DNA of 61,672 nt from positions 1-61,672 of the forward strand of contig NZ_JADEWN010000028.1 of the NCBI RefSeq assembly GCF_015207655.1. Reading direction: 5' to 3'. The notes beneath the pieces are model-generated. The model saw only the letters and a list, made by a program, of their open reading frames with translations, had not been told where the DNA came from and made no database searches. Shown piece by piece: positions 27,038 to 36,852 of the stretch. The stretch comes from Gloeocapsopsis crepidinum LEGE 06123 (GTDB taxonomy: Bacteria > Cyanobacteriota > Cyanobacteriia > Cyanobacteriales > Chroococcidiopsidaceae). The first letter of the stretch is position 1; each line of letters begins with the position of its first letter. Position numbers and translations under genes: made by a program.

Positions 27038-27928
27038 TCAATTCCTTTGCTCAGTTATAAAGTTTAGAATGTGTTCAGCAGTAATCTGGGGTTGTTCAAG
27101 ATGTGGTACATGACCGCAGTCTTTAATCCAAATAAGTTTACTATGTGCGATCGCTTGTTGAAACTGATTAGCATCTTTGATTCCTAAAATGCGATCGTCT
27201 TCTCCCCATAAAATCAACGTTGGTTGCTGAATTTGCGCCAACTTGTCTTTAAAAGATGTGTAACCACCACTTTTTGTAAAAGCAATTAAAGCTTGATTCC
27301 ATCCAGGCACATTTAAATGCAATGCAGCACATAATTGAGCATCAACTGAAGCTAAACTTTTATTTTTATACGCAGCACGACTAATACTATTGCGTACTCG
27401 CGGGTTGCGTAAAAACTCTGTCGCCAATCGATCAAGTGGTGGAAACATGAGTTTTCCCATTGCAGAACCGGCACTAAACCCTGCACTATCTATTAGTACT
27501 AATTTTTGCACAACCTCTGGATAAGTTAGTGTAAAATCAATCGCGGCTGCCCCTCCCATCGACGCCCCAACTAAAATTACTGGTTGATTAATTAAAGTTC
27601 TCCAGAAATAATATAAATGTGTTTTAATCGCACTTGGACTGAAAGTAAGATTGGCGCGTTCAGTAAAGCCAAAACCTAATAAATCGACTGCCCAAGTGTT
27701 ATTTTTAGCTGCTAATAACGGTAGTAAACGACGAAATTCTAACACAGAACTATCAAAGCCATGCAAAAGTAAAATTGGTTGATCGCTGTTACCTTGATGA
27801 ACATAAGCTGTAGTAATTGCTTGTGCAGTTAAGGGAGTGGCGATCGCCTGAAATTTAATATTTTTTGCTAGCTCAATTGATGTTGATTCAGTAAGTTGAT
27901 TAATTAGCTGATTTAAATTAATTTTCAT
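27038..27928 (-). CDS. alpha/beta hydrolase
   Basis: This 296-residue alpha/beta hydrolase has the oxyanion motif LLHGFDSSVLEF, nucleophile Ser in VGASMGGAAAID, the acid in LWGEDDRI and His in CGHVPHLEQP. The family includes esterases, haloperoxidases and the plant pheophytinase type; I cannot decide the substrate. The cap region (about 150-220) is alpha-helical. It starts at ATG 27928. It precedes the DUF29 gene closely on the same strand. Confidence 0.85.
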   Translation of the reverse strand: MKINLNQLINQLTESTSIELAKNIKFQAIATPLTAQAITTAYVHQGNSDQPILLLHGFDSSVLEFRRLLPLLAAKNNTWAVDLLGFGFTERANLTFSPSAIKTHLYYFWRTLINQPVILVGASMGGAAAIDFTLTYPEVVQKLVLIDSAGFSAGSAMGKLMFPPLDRLATEFLRNPRVRNSISRAAYKNKSLASVDAQLCAALHLNVPGWNQALIAFTKSGGYTSFKDKLAQIQQPTLILWGEDDRILGIKDANQFQQAIAHSKLIWIKDCGHVPHLEQPQITAEHILNFITEQRN

Positions 27929-28021
27929 AACAATTTATTCAACTGTTAACAACATAGCAGCAATAGATAACTATTTATAAACTTCTATTACCAACTCTAC
28001 ACGAACACCACTAAAAAATAA

Positions 28022-28057
28022 GGTAGTAGCTCTGAATTAATTCAGCTTACTACTACC
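28022..28057 (-). terminator. terminator of the 28104-28484 gene
   Basis: GGTAGTAG (28022-28029) and CTACTACC (28050-28057) pair, and the loop holds the palindrome CTGAATTAATTCAG (28032-28045), which lengthens the stem. On the minus strand the hairpin is followed by TTATTTTTTA, making a good intrinsic terminator for the leftward gene. Confidence 0.75.
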
Positions 28058-28103
28058 AAGATAAAATATATAAAAACCTACAATTTAACCACAAATAGCT
28101 TGA

Positions 28104-28484
28104 TTAATCTCCGGTGACAGCTTCTTTAATTTGCTCAGCAGCTTGTTTTGTCCCAGGATCAATCGGTTCATCAAGGTTAAGTTTATCCTTGATATTTTCA
28201 AAAACTCCTTTATTCTGATCTTGTGCCTTTTCAGCTGCTGTTTTAGTTGCTGGTTTGTAGCCTTCTTTTTCTAAAAGCCTTTCTGCTTTTTCAGTTTCTT
28301 CTCTAAGTTTTTCGGCTTTAGGACGTCCCTGACTATCTACTCGGTCAACTTGGTACGCAGTAGCCTCTGGTGTAACTGGTTCAGCTTGTACTTGCACGGC
28401 TGTACTCACCATAAAAGCCAAGGCTACGAGAAAAACAGTAACAATCTGCCGCAGTTTAATTCTTTGCAACCACGATCGCTTCAT
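28104..28484 (-). CDS. small secreted or lipid-free exported protein, function unknown
   Basis: This 126-residue protein has a clear Sec signal (basic MKRSWLQRIKLR, hydrophobic core VFLVALAFMVSTAVQV, cleavage near VQA-EP at about residue 34). The mature part is charged, Lys/Glu-rich and probably disordered or helical: EKLREETEKAERLLEKEGYK and IKDKLNLDEP. It resembles low-complexity periplasmic stress proteins of cyanobacteria, but I cannot name a family. Own terminator follows it and its 130-base upstream gap leads to the divergent MOSC gene. Confidence 0.7.
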   Translation of the reverse strand: MKRSWLQRIKLRQIVTVFLVALAFMVSTAVQVQAEPVTPEATAYQVDRVDSQGRPKAEKLREETEKAERLLEKEGYKPATKTAAEKAQDQNKGVFENIKDKLNLDEPIDPGTKQAAEQIKEAVTGD

Positions 28485-28617
28485 TTAGACCCTCCACTGT
28501 AGTTCTTGAAGTCGAAATTAAGCTTACACGGTTTAGCAGTACTCTGTTAAGAGTAGCGAGATAGAGATCTAGACAAAAACGTAGATTGATTCTAAACATA
28601 AAGATTTGTAAAAAAAA

Positions 28618-29391
28618 ATGTCAAGTATTATTACACAGTTATTCGTTCATCCTGTTAAAGGGCTAACACCGCAAGCCGAAACCCAAGTTACCTTGCAAGC
28701 AGGACATGGAATATTAGGCGATCGCGCTTTTGCTTTGATGTACGATACTTCTGCATCATCCAACTCTAATGTTGTCCCGTGGATGCAAAAGCGCAACTTT
28801 GCAATGCAATGCGATCTACCTAGATTAGCAGCTTTGGATTGTTACTACGATTTTAAAACTGAATTATTAACGATTAAACACAAAGGTAAAGAGTTACTTA
28901 TCGCCAAAACAAATTCTGAGGAACGTAACTTAATTAGTGTATTTTTTACGAATTATCTTGCAACCGAGTTAAAATCGCCATTACGGCTAGTTGGTGAAAA
29001 CGATGGAAAAACTCGTTACCCCGATCGCCACACAGCACACATATCCCTAATTAATCAAACAACGTTAGATCAATTAAGCAATATTGCTAGACAACCAGTT
29101 GATATACAACGCTTTCGACCTAATATTGTCTTTAAGGGTATACCAGCATGGGCAGAGTTTGATTGGATAGGACAAGTATTCCAGTTAGGTTCTGTACAAA
29201 TCGAAATTACTGCCCCTATAAATCGCTGTTTAAATATTGATGTAAATCCTAAGACAGGAGAGCAAGATTTACCGCTACTTTCGCTATTACAACAACACTT
29301 TCATCACAGGCAGACAGGAGTTCTTGCCAAAGTCATTACAAGCGGTATAGTAGCCGTTGGCGATCGCTTGCAACCTTTAAATCTTAATTAA
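28618..29391 (+). CDS. MOSC domain-containing protein
   Basis: This 257-residue protein has an N-terminal beta-barrel (LFVHPVKGLTPQAETQVTL; GHGILGDRAFALMYD) and a C-terminal MOSC domain (about 110-255) with RFRPNIVFKG, NRCLNIDVNPKTGEQDLPLL and KVITSGIVAVGDRL. MOSC domains act in molybdenum-cofactor sulfur carrying or in N-hydroxylated substrate reduction (YiiM/mARC type). The family Cys sits in NRCLNI. ATG 28618 is preceded by an A-run. It converges with csbD around a shared terminator. Confidence 0.85.
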   Translation: MSSIITQLFVHPVKGLTPQAETQVTLQAGHGILGDRAFALMYDTSASSNSNVVPWMQKRNFAMQCDLPRLAALDCYYDFKTELLTIKHKGKELLIAKTNSEERNLISVFFTNYLATELKSPLRLVGENDGKTRYPDRHTAHISLINQTTLDQLSNIARQPVDIQRFRPNIVFKGIPAWAEFDWIGQVFQLGSVQIEITAPINRCLNIDVNPKTGEQDLPLLSLLQQHFHHRQTGVLAKVITSGIVAVGDRLQPLNLN

Positions 29392-29400
29392 AAAACAAAA

Positions 29401-29434
29401 CCAGCAAACAAACGCTTGCTGGATGGCATTTTTT
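29401..29434. terminator. two-way terminator between MOSC gene and csbD
   Basis: CCAGCAA (29401-29407) pairs with TTGCTGG (29416-29422). On the plus strand ATGGCATTTTTTT follows. On the minus strand the stem is followed by TTTTGTTTTTT. It lies 9 bases past the MOSC stop and 20 bases past the csbD stop, so it likely serves both. Confidence 0.8.
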
Positions 29435-29442
29435 TGTGAAAC

Positions 29443-29631
29443 TTATACTTTGTCAATTGTATCCTTCATTGCATCTTTAGCATCTTCAATCGCGTGCATT
29501 GTTGCAGCTTCCTCTTGCTTTGCTTGACCTTCTGCTTTATCTTTAGTATTGCCTGTAATTTCACTCATAGCCTCTTGAAGCTTTCCTTCTACATTCTTAG
29601 CAACTGCTTCTGCCCGATTTTCAACACTCAT
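29443..29631 (-). CDS. CsbD family stress protein
   Basis: This is a 62-residue protein of the CsbD family, small charged, helical proteins induced by general stress in many bacteria. EAVAKNVEGKLQEAMSEITGN carries the family core, with repeats of KAEGQAKQEEA. The biochemical role is unknown. AAGGAGAAG precedes the ATG as ribosome site. The gene is monocistronic with its own terminator; the long upstream gap (29632-29963) probably holds its promoter. Confidence 0.85.
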   Translation of the reverse strand: MSVENRAEAVAKNVEGKLQEAMSEITGNTKDKAEGQAKQEEAATMHAIEDAKDAMKDTIDKV

Positions 29632-29963
29632 TTGCTTCTCCTTGACATTACCTCGCTTTACTTAGAAAGACAGAATAAAGTAAAATTTACATCCCTCATT
29701 AGTTAGATTTTTGATACTTTAGTAAAAAATATCTCTTATCTGATACAGATTTTTCTATTTTTACGTATACAAGTAAGATAGATGTGTTCCGTAAAAGCTG
29801 AGTCAACTAACTGTTAACCAATAAGAAATAGCAAACGCTATCGACTGTGCTTTTTTTATAAAAAATACTTATTAGTAGCTTGCGTCAGTCATTCTACGGG
29901 AACAATAAAAACAGCAAATCTTTATCTTGCGAACTCATAGAATGGAAAGATTGAGGTTGGAAT
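29632..29963. other. divergent intergenic region csbD / CHASE4 protein
   Basis: This 332-base AT-rich gap has no ORF or clear repeat. It must contain the promoters of csbD (left) and the CHASE4 protein (right). I see no repeated operator. Confidence 0.4.
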
Positions 29964-32708
29964 ATGTCCTCAAGCCGCTGGCGTTCTCAGACAACAGAAG
30001 TGATCTCACCTCAACAGAACAATTGTCACAATAAAACAGAAGCGCAGCGAAAAAATATCAAAAAAAGTTGGTTTGCCTCTGCTACAAGTAAATCTTGTGG
30101 CTTGCGGTGGAAAACAAGACTGTTATTTGGTGGTGCAATTACTTCTCTAGTAGCCATTTTATATACTACTGCTTCCACTGTTTTGCTCAGCAGTCTAGAA
30201 AAAGTTGAAATCGAAGAAACATACCGAAACGTTGAGGGATTTTTAGATGCTTTTGCCCAAACACAAGAAGAGTTTAGTTTACGCTTGGCAGATTGGGCAA
30301 TATGGGACGATACTTATCGATTTGCACAAGATAGAAATCAAGATTACATTAATCTTAATATAACTTTAGACTCACTGCAGTATTTACAAATTAATGCAGC
30401 AGTCTTTCTAAATAACAAGAATCAAATTATTTATAGTGTGGGATTCGATGTAGAGAAAAATCAAAAAACATCTATCCCTGTATCATTAGAACACTATATC
30501 ATTAACAATAAAAATTTAGTACAACACTCTAAAGTTAACAGTAGTTTAATAGGAGTCATTGCTTTACCTCAAGGTCCTATGCTCATAGCCTCGCGCCCTA
30601 TTGTCAATAGTAGAGGTGAAAAACCAATTCGAGGAACATTAGTTTTTGGGCGCTATCTCGACAAAACAAAAGTTGCAACGTTAGCGACAAAAAGCCGCTT
30701 GAGTATCACAATACGAAGTCTTAATCAAACATTACCACCAGATTTTCAAACAGCACTATCTGAACTGTCCTTAAAAAATCATAGGATTTTTGTACGTCCA
30801 ATTTGCGATCGCATCGTTGCAGGCTATACTCTCTTAACAGATGTAGAAGCTAAACCTGTTGCACTTTTAAAAGTAGAAACTCCCAGAATTATCTACCAAC
30901 AAGGCATAACTAGCCTATCTTATCTTTTGCTTTTATTAGTATCAATTGGATTAGTTTTTACTGGAGTTACGTTACCGTTACTAGAACGACTAATCTTTTT
31001 ACGATTTGAGCGACAAGAACAAGAGGAACGCTATCGTGCTGTTGTTGCTCAAGCTTCTGAGGGAGTATTTCTAATTGATGCGGAAACTAAAGTTTTGCTG
31101 GAGGCAAATATTGCTTTGCAAAACTTACTCGGTTATTCTGATCTAGAGATTTTACAACTGACACTTTATGATATTGTTGTTGGCGATCGCGACCTTATTA
31201 ATGCTGATCTAGAGCAAATTTCAGCAAAAGACTATAACTTCACGCGAGAATACAAATATCTGTGTGAAGATACTTCTTTAATTGATGTTGAAGCAAGTGC
31301 AACTCAAATTTTATACAACGAAAAAGATACTTATTGTATTGTGGTGCGAAATATCACTGAACGCAAGAAAGTTGAGAACGCACTAAGGGAAAGCGAAAAA
31401 CGTTTGTCTTGGCAAGCTAGTCACGATTCTTTAACCGAACTTGTCAACCGCCGAGAATTTGAGCAACGCTTGGCAAATGTATTAGAAAGTGCAAAAACTG
31501 AAGGTACGCAGCATGCACTATGCTACTTAGATTTAGATCAGTTCAAAATTATTAATGATACCTGCGGTCATTTTGCTGGCGATCGCCTATTATGCCAAGT
31601 CAGTGTTTTATTTCAAAACAGATTACGCAAAACTGATATGTTGGCGCGTTTAGGAGGTGACGAATTTGGCATTATCTTTTATCAATGTTCTTTAGAACAA
31701 GCTATAAGAATTGCGGAAGCACTAAGACAGCAAGTTAGCGAATTTCCCTTTATATGGAAAGAAAGAATTTTTTCAGTTACTACAAGTATCGGAATCGTTG
31801 TCATTAATGCAGATACTCCCAATTTAGCTAGCGTGTTGAGTGCTGCGGACGCAGCTTGTTATGCTGCTAAGAATAAAGGGCGTAATCGAATCAATATCTA
31901 TCAACCTAACGATCTTGAAATAGCCCAGCAACGAGGTGAAATGCAATGGGTTTCACACATTCCCAAAGCACTAGAAGACAACCGCTTTTGTTTGTACTAT
32001 CAAGAGATTGCCTCTTTAACAGATACAAGTAATCAACAACACGGTGAAATTTTATTGCGCTTAAAAGATGAGAACGATCAAATTGTACTGCCAATGGCAT
32101 TCATTCCAGCGGCTGAGCGCTATAACTTAATGCATCTCATTGATCGCTGGGTAATTTCTACGCTGTTTGCTTATTTGGCTCAGTTACAAACTGACAGCGA
32201 TCGCACAATTTATGCAGTAAATCTTTCAGGAGCAAGTATTAATGACGAAAGTTTTATTGATTTTGTTCAAGCACAATTTACATATTATCAAATTCTCCCA
32301 TCAAGGATTTGCTTTGAAATTACTGAAACACTGGCGATCGCCAATTTAAATAAAGCTGCGTCATTCATTCGCAAACTAAAAACAATTGGCTGCTACTTTG
32401 CCTTAGATGATTTTGGTAGTGGGATGTCTTCATTTGCCTATTTGAAAAACTTACCAGTAGATTATCTCAAAATTGACGGCTCTTTGATTAAAGATATAGT
32501 CGAAGACGCGATCGCTTACAGTATGGTAGAAGCTATTAGCCGTATTGCTACTGTGATGCAACTCAAAACAATTGCTGAGTTTGTTGAGAATGAAGCAATT
32601 CAAGAAAAATTGAGAGTACTTGCAGTTGATTATGCCCAAGGTTACGGAGTCGCTAAACCAAAACCACTAGATCTCATACATGGCTTACAAATCTCCACTA
32701 AAATGTAG
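29964..32708 (+). CDS. CHASE4-PAS-GGDEF-EAL cyclic-di-GMP enzyme
   Basis: This 914-residue membrane protein is likely to make and/or break c-di-GMP. A membrane helix at about 51-72 and another near 315-340 flank an extracytoplasmic CHASE4 domain (FSLRLADWAIWDDTYRFAQD). PAS follows (about 360-470). GGDEF is intact at residues 564-568, with the inhibitory I-site RKTD five residues before it. The EAL domain reads E695-I-L instead of EAL but keeps the catalytic Glu, N in AVNLSGAS, E in FEITETLA, D815-D816 in DDFGSG, and the KIDGSL and AEFVE blocks. Both halves could be active. It stands alone. Confidence 0.92.
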   Translation: MSSSRWRSQTTEVISPQQNNCHNKTEAQRKNIKKSWFASATSKSCGLRWKTRLLFGGAITSLVAILYTTASTVLLSSLEKVEIEETYRNVEGFLDAFAQTQEEFSLRLADWAIWDDTYRFAQDRNQDYINLNITLDSLQYLQINAAVFLNNKNQIIYSVGFDVEKNQKTSIPVSLEHYIINNKNLVQHSKVNSSLIGVIALPQGPMLIASRPIVNSRGEKPIRGTLVFGRYLDKTKVATLATKSRLSITIRSLNQTLPPDFQTALSELSLKNHRIFVRPICDRIVAGYTLLTDVEAKPVALLKVETPRIIYQQGITSLSYLLLLLVSIGLVFTGVTLPLLERLIFLRFERQEQEERYRAVVAQASEGVFLIDAETKVLLEANIALQNLLGYSDLEILQLTLYDIVVGDRDLINADLEQISAKDYNFTREYKYLCEDTSLIDVEASATQILYNEKDTYCIVVRNITERKKVENALRESEKRLSWQASHDSLTELVNRREFEQRLANVLESAKTEGTQHALCYLDLDQFKIINDTCGHFAGDRLLCQVSVLFQNRLRKTDMLARLGGDEFGIIFYQCSLEQAIRIAEALRQQVSEFPFIWKERIFSVTTSIGIVVINADTPNLASVLSAADAACYAAKNKGRNRINIYQPNDLEIAQQRGEMQWVSHIPKALEDNRFCLYYQEIASLTDTSNQQHGEILLRLKDENDQIVLPMAFIPAAERYNLMHLIDRWVISTLFAYLAQLQTDSDRTIYAVNLSGASINDESFIDFVQAQFTYYQILPSRICFEITETLAIANLNKAASFIRKLKTIGCYFALDDFGSGMSSFAYLKNLPVDYLKIDGSLIKDIVEDAIAYSMVEAISRIATVMQLKTIAEFVENEAIQEKLRVLAVDYAQGYGVAKPKPLDLIHGLQISTKM

Positions 32709-32966
32709 CTGCATGCACTAAGACAAGACTTTTAGTAACTATTCCATAGAAGTAAACTGTTTTATTGAGTGGCGAATTTCGCTAAGCTTAAGAGGTAAAA
32801 ATAAACTTTTTGAAATTATTGTATAACTTACTTAATAATTCATTTATTAATTGAATACAATCTTCAATTAATTTCAAAATACATTGATAATTATTTACCG
32901 CCATCAGTTCATTTGCAGACGATAATTTAAAGAATATAGGCGTTATTGCAAATGGAGTAAGTAACG

Positions 32967-33167
32967 ATGCCTAATCACTTTTCGATATTAGATGATGAAA
33001 ACCGAGTCTATGGAGAATGGCATGGTCATCTGCATTACACGTTAATGTATCAAAGCAGAGATAGAGCCGAACAAGTCGCCAGAGACCATCACATGTTAGG
33101 GTACAAAATCGTGCCATCAGAGGCAGCAGTAAGATACTCGCAAAGTAGATACTCAGAACACAAGTAA
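32967..33167 (+). CDS. small soluble protein, function unknown
   Basis: This 66-residue ORF is not recognised. It is His/Tyr/Arg-rich (EWHGHLHYTLMYQSRDRAEQ, RDHHMLGYKIVPSEAA) with no membrane segment. It starts at ATG 32967 after GGAGTAAG and ends just before an intrinsic terminator, two signs of a real gene. The spacing of His residues (WHGHLHY, DHHM) could bind a metal, which is a guess. Confidence 0.6.
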   Translation: MPNHFSILDDENRVYGEWHGHLHYTLMYQSRDRAEQVARDHHMLGYKIVPSEAAVRYSQSRYSEHK

Positions 33168-33174
33168 AGATAAA

Positions 33175-33202
33175 AAGGAGGGGTCTTAAACCCCTTCTTT
33201 TT
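33175..33202. terminator. terminator after the 66-residue gene
   Basis: AAGGAGGGG (33175-33183) pairs with CCCCTTCTT (33191-33199; one G-T pair) and runs into TTTTT. It lies 8 bases past the stop at 33167. It also lies just behind the leftward frameshifted ORF (33214-33458) and could serve it as well. Confidence 0.75.
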
Positions 33203-33213
33203 AATAAGGGCTA

Positions 33214-33458
33214 CTATTTTGACTGAAAAATTTTACCTTGCAGTTCAGAAATTAGCTTTCCACGATCTTGTAAAGTCTGAGATCGCATCCCCAACCTCCG
33301 CACGCAACGACGAATGCTGCCCCAACTAGATTTTACTCCTGACCTCTGAGTGATATATCTTGCCTGCCCACATTCAACGCGTTCGATTTCATAGTCTCTC
33401 TGGTTGCATTCACTATAAAATTATTCAGAAGCACTCCCTCAGGAATAAGGACTTGCAT
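33214..33458 (-). pseudogene. frameshifted small gene, unknown product
   Basis: Two overlapping leftward frames read like one protein of about 79 residues broken by a 2-base shift. The first frame runs from ATG 33458 (MQVLIPEGVLLNNFIVNATR) to a stop at 33333. The second continues DYEIERVECGQARYITQRSG and ends with DRGKLISELQGKIFQSK before TAG 33214. The shift falls in an AGAGAG microsatellite (33395-33401), where loss of one AG would restore the frame. I do not recognise the family. Either strand slippage broke it, or the apparent gene is chance. Confidence 0.4.
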
Positions 33459-33519
33459 AGATTGCTCGGTCAAGTTGAGAATAAGTTAGAGTAACGCACA
33501 CCAGTACAGGAGACCTGCG

Positions 33520-34950
33520 GTGAGTCAGGAATTTGATTACGATTTAGTCATTATTGGCGCTGGAGTTGGCGGACATGGTGCTGCTTTACACGCGGTTAGT
33601 TGTGGATTGAAAACCGCGATTGTGGAAGCAGCAGATATGGGTGGAACTTGTGTCAATCGAGGTTGTATTCCTTCAAAAGCACTACTTGCTGCTGCCGGTC
33701 GCGTGCGAGAATTACGCAATGCTCATCATCTTAAAGCCTTGGGAATTCAGGTTGGAAATGTTGAGTTTGACCGTGCCGCGATCGCCAATCATGCAAACAA
33801 CTTAGTCAGCAAAATTCAAGGTGACTTGACAAACAGCCTCAAACGTCTAGGCGTTGATATTATTCGAGGCTGGGGTAAAGTAGCTGGACAACAGAAAGTC
33901 ACAATCGCCACCGACAATGGTGAAAAAATTGTTACAGCTAAAGATATTATCCTTTCTCCTGGTTCTGTCCCTTTTGTCCCTCCAGGAATTGAAGTAGACG
34001 GCAAAACGGTCTTTACAAGCGATCAAGGTGTCAAGCTAGAATCACTTCCCGACTGGGTGGCAATTATTGGTAGCGGCTACATTGGGCTAGAGTTTTCAGA
34101 TGTTTATTCTGCGCTAGGCTGTGAAATCACGATGATTGAAGCCCTAGACCAACTCATGCCAGGATTTGACCGCGATATTGCTAAACTAGCTGAACGCATC
34201 TTAATTACACCCCGCGATATTGAAACATATGTGGGAATCTACGCGAAGCGGGTGATTCCTGGATCTCCTGTAGTGATTGAACTAGCAAACTTTAAAACAA
34301 AAGAAGATGTTGATGTCATTGAAGTAGACGCTTGCTTAGTTGCCACCGGACGCATCCCAGTTACGCAAAACCTCGGCTTAGAATCTATTGGTGTCGAACT
34401 TGATTGTCGTAACTTTATTCCTGTAGACGATCGCATGGCAGTATTATCTACGGGTGAACCTGTACCGCATTTATGGGCGATTGGTGATGCTAACGGCAAA
34501 ATGATGTTAGCTCATGCAGCTTCTGCCCAAGGTATCACAGCAGTCGAAAATATCTGCGGGCGACACCAAGAAATTGATTATCGCAGTATCCCCGCTGCCG
34601 CGTTTACGCACCCTGAAATTAGCTATGTAGGAATGACGGAAACTGCAGCAAAAGATCTGGGTAAAGAACAAGGATTTGAAGTGGGTGCAGTGCGAACTTA
34701 TTTCAAAGGTAATTCCAAAGCCTTGGCTGAAGGTGAAGCCGACGGTATCGCCAAAGTTGTCTATCGCAAAGACACTGGTGAAGTTCTCGGAGTACACATC
34801 ATGGGAATGCACGCTTCGGACTTAATTCATGAAGCTTCTGCGGCGATCGCCAACCGTCAATCTGTCCACTCCTTAGCCCATCTCGTCCACGCCCACCCCA
34901 CACTATCTGAAGTACTGGACGAAGCCTATAAGCGCGCGATCGCATCTTAA
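33520..34950 (+). CDS. lpdA: dihydrolipoyl dehydrogenase
   Basis: This 476-residue FAD flavoenzyme reoxidises dihydrolipoamide in the pyruvate dehydrogenase and glycine-cleavage complexes; the latter is needed for photorespiration. FAD loop [15 protein letters not shown]; redox disulfide [19 protein letters not shown]-binding [20 protein letters not shown]; second FAD block [17 protein letters not shown]; interface His in [13 protein letters not shown] with the His-Glu pair. GTG 33520 is the start after AGGAG. trpC follows 66 bases later across a repeat. Confidence 0.95.
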   Translation: MSQEFDYDLVIIGAGVGGHGAALHAVSCGLKTAIVEAADMGGTCVNRGCIPSKALLAAAGRVRELRNAHHLKALGIQVGNVEFDRAAIANHANNLVSKIQGDLTNSLKRLGVDIIRGWGKVAGQQKVTIATDNGEKIVTAKDIILSPGSVPFVPPGIEVDGKTVFTSDQGVKLESLPDWVAIIGSGYIGLEFSDVYSALGCEITMIEALDQLMPGFDRDIAKLAERILITPRDIETYVGIYAKRVIPGSPVVIELANFKTKEDVDVIEVDACLVATGRIPVTQNLGLESIGVELDCRNFIPVDDRMAVLSTGEPVPHLWAIGDANGKMMLAHAASAQGITAVENICGRHQEIDYRSIPAAAFTHPEISYVGMTETAAKDLGKEQGFEVGAVRTYFKGNSKALAEGEADGIAKVVYRKDTGEVLGVHIMGMHASDLIHEASAAIANRQSVHSLAHLVHAHPTLSEVLDEAYKRAIAS

Positions 34951-34964
34951 CTATTACCCCTATC

Positions 34965-35012
34965 CCTAGTCACTAGCCACCAATCACTCGCCCCTCGCCC
35001 CTCACCCCTAGT
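34965..35012. repeat. TAGTCACTAGCCACCAATCACT heptad and CCCCTCGCC tandem
   Basis: Degenerate heptads (CTAGTCA, CTAGCCA) are followed by CCCCTCGCCCCTCACCCCTA, the same repeat type as 5733-5770. It fills the gap between lpdA and trpC. Confidence 0.6.
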
Positions 35013-35016
35013 TCAT

Positions 35017-35916
35017 ATGCAAATTCGCCGTCGGTCACCCAATACATCGGTTGATATAAGAAGCTTACGCTATCAGGTTGCTATTCCTAATGCTGAACCA
35101 CAAAATATTTTAGAAAAGATTGTCTGGCATAAAGAAACTGAAGTTGCGCAACTACGAGAAAAACTTCCTTTAGTCGAACTTCAACGTAAAGCACTTGCAG
35201 CATCACCAACTCGTGATTTTATTGGTGCATTACGTCAAGGAAAGACAACACCTGCACTCATTGCCGAAGTCAAAAAAGCTTCACCAAGTAAAGGTGTTTT
35301 TCGCGAAGATTTCGATCCTGTCGCGATTGCGCAATCTTATACTCAAGGAGGCGCAAGTTGTCTTTCGGTATTAACTGATGAAAAGTTCTTTCAAGGCAGT
35401 TTTAACAATCTTGCCTTAATTCGTAGTGCCGTAGATTTACCACTTTTGTGCAAAGATTTTATTATCTATCCGTACCAAATGTACATGGCGCGTATTCGCG
35501 GTGCGGATGCAGTACTGTTAATTGCAGCAATTCTGAGCGATCAAGATTTACAATACTTTGTCAAAATTGCAACTGCGCTTCATATGATAGCCTTAGTCGA
35601 AGTTCATACATTAGAAGAACTAGACCGCGTTTTAGCTGTTGATGGAGTACAATTAATTGGTATAAATAATCGCAATCTCGCAGATTTTTCCGTAGATTTA
35701 CAAACAACTTGTACTTTACTAGAAGCACGAAAAGAGGAATTGCGATCGCGCAATATCTTAGCTGTCAGCGAGTCAGGACTGCATACGCCAGCAGACCTCG
35801 AAGTAGTATCCTCCGCAGGTGCAGCAGCGGTACTAATTGGGGAATCCCTTGTCAAACAGCCCGATCCGCAAGCAGCGATCGCCGCTTTGTTTACCACCTT
35901 ACCACCCTGTAATTAA
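35017..35916 (+). CDS. trpC: indole-3-glycerol-phosphate synthase
   Basis: TrpC closes the indole ring in tryptophan synthesis. The protein has 299 residues with a (beta/alpha)8 barrel. Diagnostic blocks are [14 protein letters not shown] (catalytic Lys), [73 protein letters not shown] and [11 protein letters not shown]. The N-terminal 30 residues are an extension typical of cyanobacterial TrpC. ATG 35017 lies directly after the repeat. Confidence 0.95.
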   Translation: MQIRRRSPNTSVDIRSLRYQVAIPNAEPQNILEKIVWHKETEVAQLREKLPLVELQRKALAASPTRDFIGALRQGKTTPALIAEVKKASPSKGVFREDFDPVAIAQSYTQGGASCLSVLTDEKFFQGSFNNLALIRSAVDLPLLCKDFIIYPYQMYMARIRGADAVLLIAAILSDQDLQYFVKIATALHMIALVEVHTLEELDRVLAVDGVQLIGINNRNLADFSVDLQTTCTLLEARKEELRSRNILAVSESGLHTPADLEVVSSAGAAAVLIGESLVKQPDPQAAIAALFTTLPPCN

Positions 35917-35991
35917 CGGTTGCGCTCTCGACTATGAAAGTACACCTGCATACATAAAAAAGAGCGCTTCAAAATCCAAAATTCAGTTTTT

Positions 35992-36216
35992 ATGCAGACA
36001 ATTCCCCTTCCTTCTCCAATTCACTACGAACTTCTATTGCAGTTATTAGAGCAACAAACCATGTCCGCAGTGAGTCAAAATCCAACTTTGCGGGAACAGG
36101 TGAATCAGCTAATCATTACCCTGCGTAAAGCCGCTGCGCAACAAAAACATCTAGAAGAAAGTTGTCAACAGTCACAGATTGCGATTGAATCGCGGTGGTC
36201 ACTTAATCATCACTAA
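35992..36216 (+). CDS. DUF5340 domain-containing protein
   Basis: This 74-residue protein matches what I recall as DUF5340, a small cyanobacterial family. MQTIPLPSPIHYELLLQLLE opens it, followed by NPTLREQVNQLIITLRKAAA and a C-terminal SRWSLNHH. It is helical and probably soluble. Function unknown. It sits between trpC and a GNAT gene, all rightward, without clear terminators between. Confidence 0.75.
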   Translation: MQTIPLPSPIHYELLLQLLEQQTMSAVSQNPTLREQVNQLIITLRKAAAQQKHLEESCQQSQIAIESRWSLNHH

Positions 36217-36258
36217 AACAAATACTTAGACTGCCGCACGTAGCTTTGATGCAAACTA

Positions 36259-36744
36259 ATGGTTGTGAACTACAGTATTCGACCGCTCATGTCAGAAGAT
36301 GAGCCATTTCTGTGGGAAATGTTGTATCAGGCACTTTATATCCCCAAAGGACAATCTGCGCTGCCGCGTGATGTGGTTAACCTTCCTGAACTGACTTGTT
36401 ACGTTCAAGGTTGGGGACGCGAAGGCGATTGTGGCTTTCTCGCCAGCGATAAGGTAACAAATCAACCTATCGGCGCGGTCTGGTTGCGCTTACTAGTAGG
36501 CGAGAACAAAGGTTATGGTTATGTGGATGATGGCACGCCTGAACTGAGCATTGCTGTTTATCCTGAATATCGCAGTCAAGGTATAGGTACGCAATTACTT
36601 ACTCACTTATTTGCATCCGATTGTGGACAATCATCTATTTCGCTGAGTGTCTCAGTAAACAATCCGGCGTTGCGGCTTTATGAGCGTTTCGGGTTTGAGG
36701 TCGTAAGCCAAAGCGCAGAATCACTCACTATGAGACGAGATTAA
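36259..36744 (+). CDS. GNAT family N-acetyltransferase
   Basis: This 161-residue acetyltransferase contains the acetyl-CoA loop in PEYRSQGIGTQLLTHLF (motif A) and the closing LRLYERFGFEVVSQSA (motif B). IRPLMSEDEPFLWEMLYQAL begins the fold. The acceptor is unknown. It starts at ATG 36259 and lies 42 bases behind the DUF5340 gene. Confidence 0.87.
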   Translation: MVVNYSIRPLMSEDEPFLWEMLYQALYIPKGQSALPRDVVNLPELTCYVQGWGREGDCGFLASDKVTNQPIGAVWLRLLVGENKGYGYVDDGTPELSIAVYPEYRSQGIGTQLLTHLFASDCGQSSISLSVSVNNPALRLYERFGFEVVSQSAESLTMRRD

Positions 36745-36852
36745 CGCGACCTACAGCAGGATAAAAAGCTACTGTACTCAACCACTGACAGTTTACACTC
36801 GTTCTTCACGCTAGGATTGACAATCTAAATAGCAAAATAACAAAATAAACTA

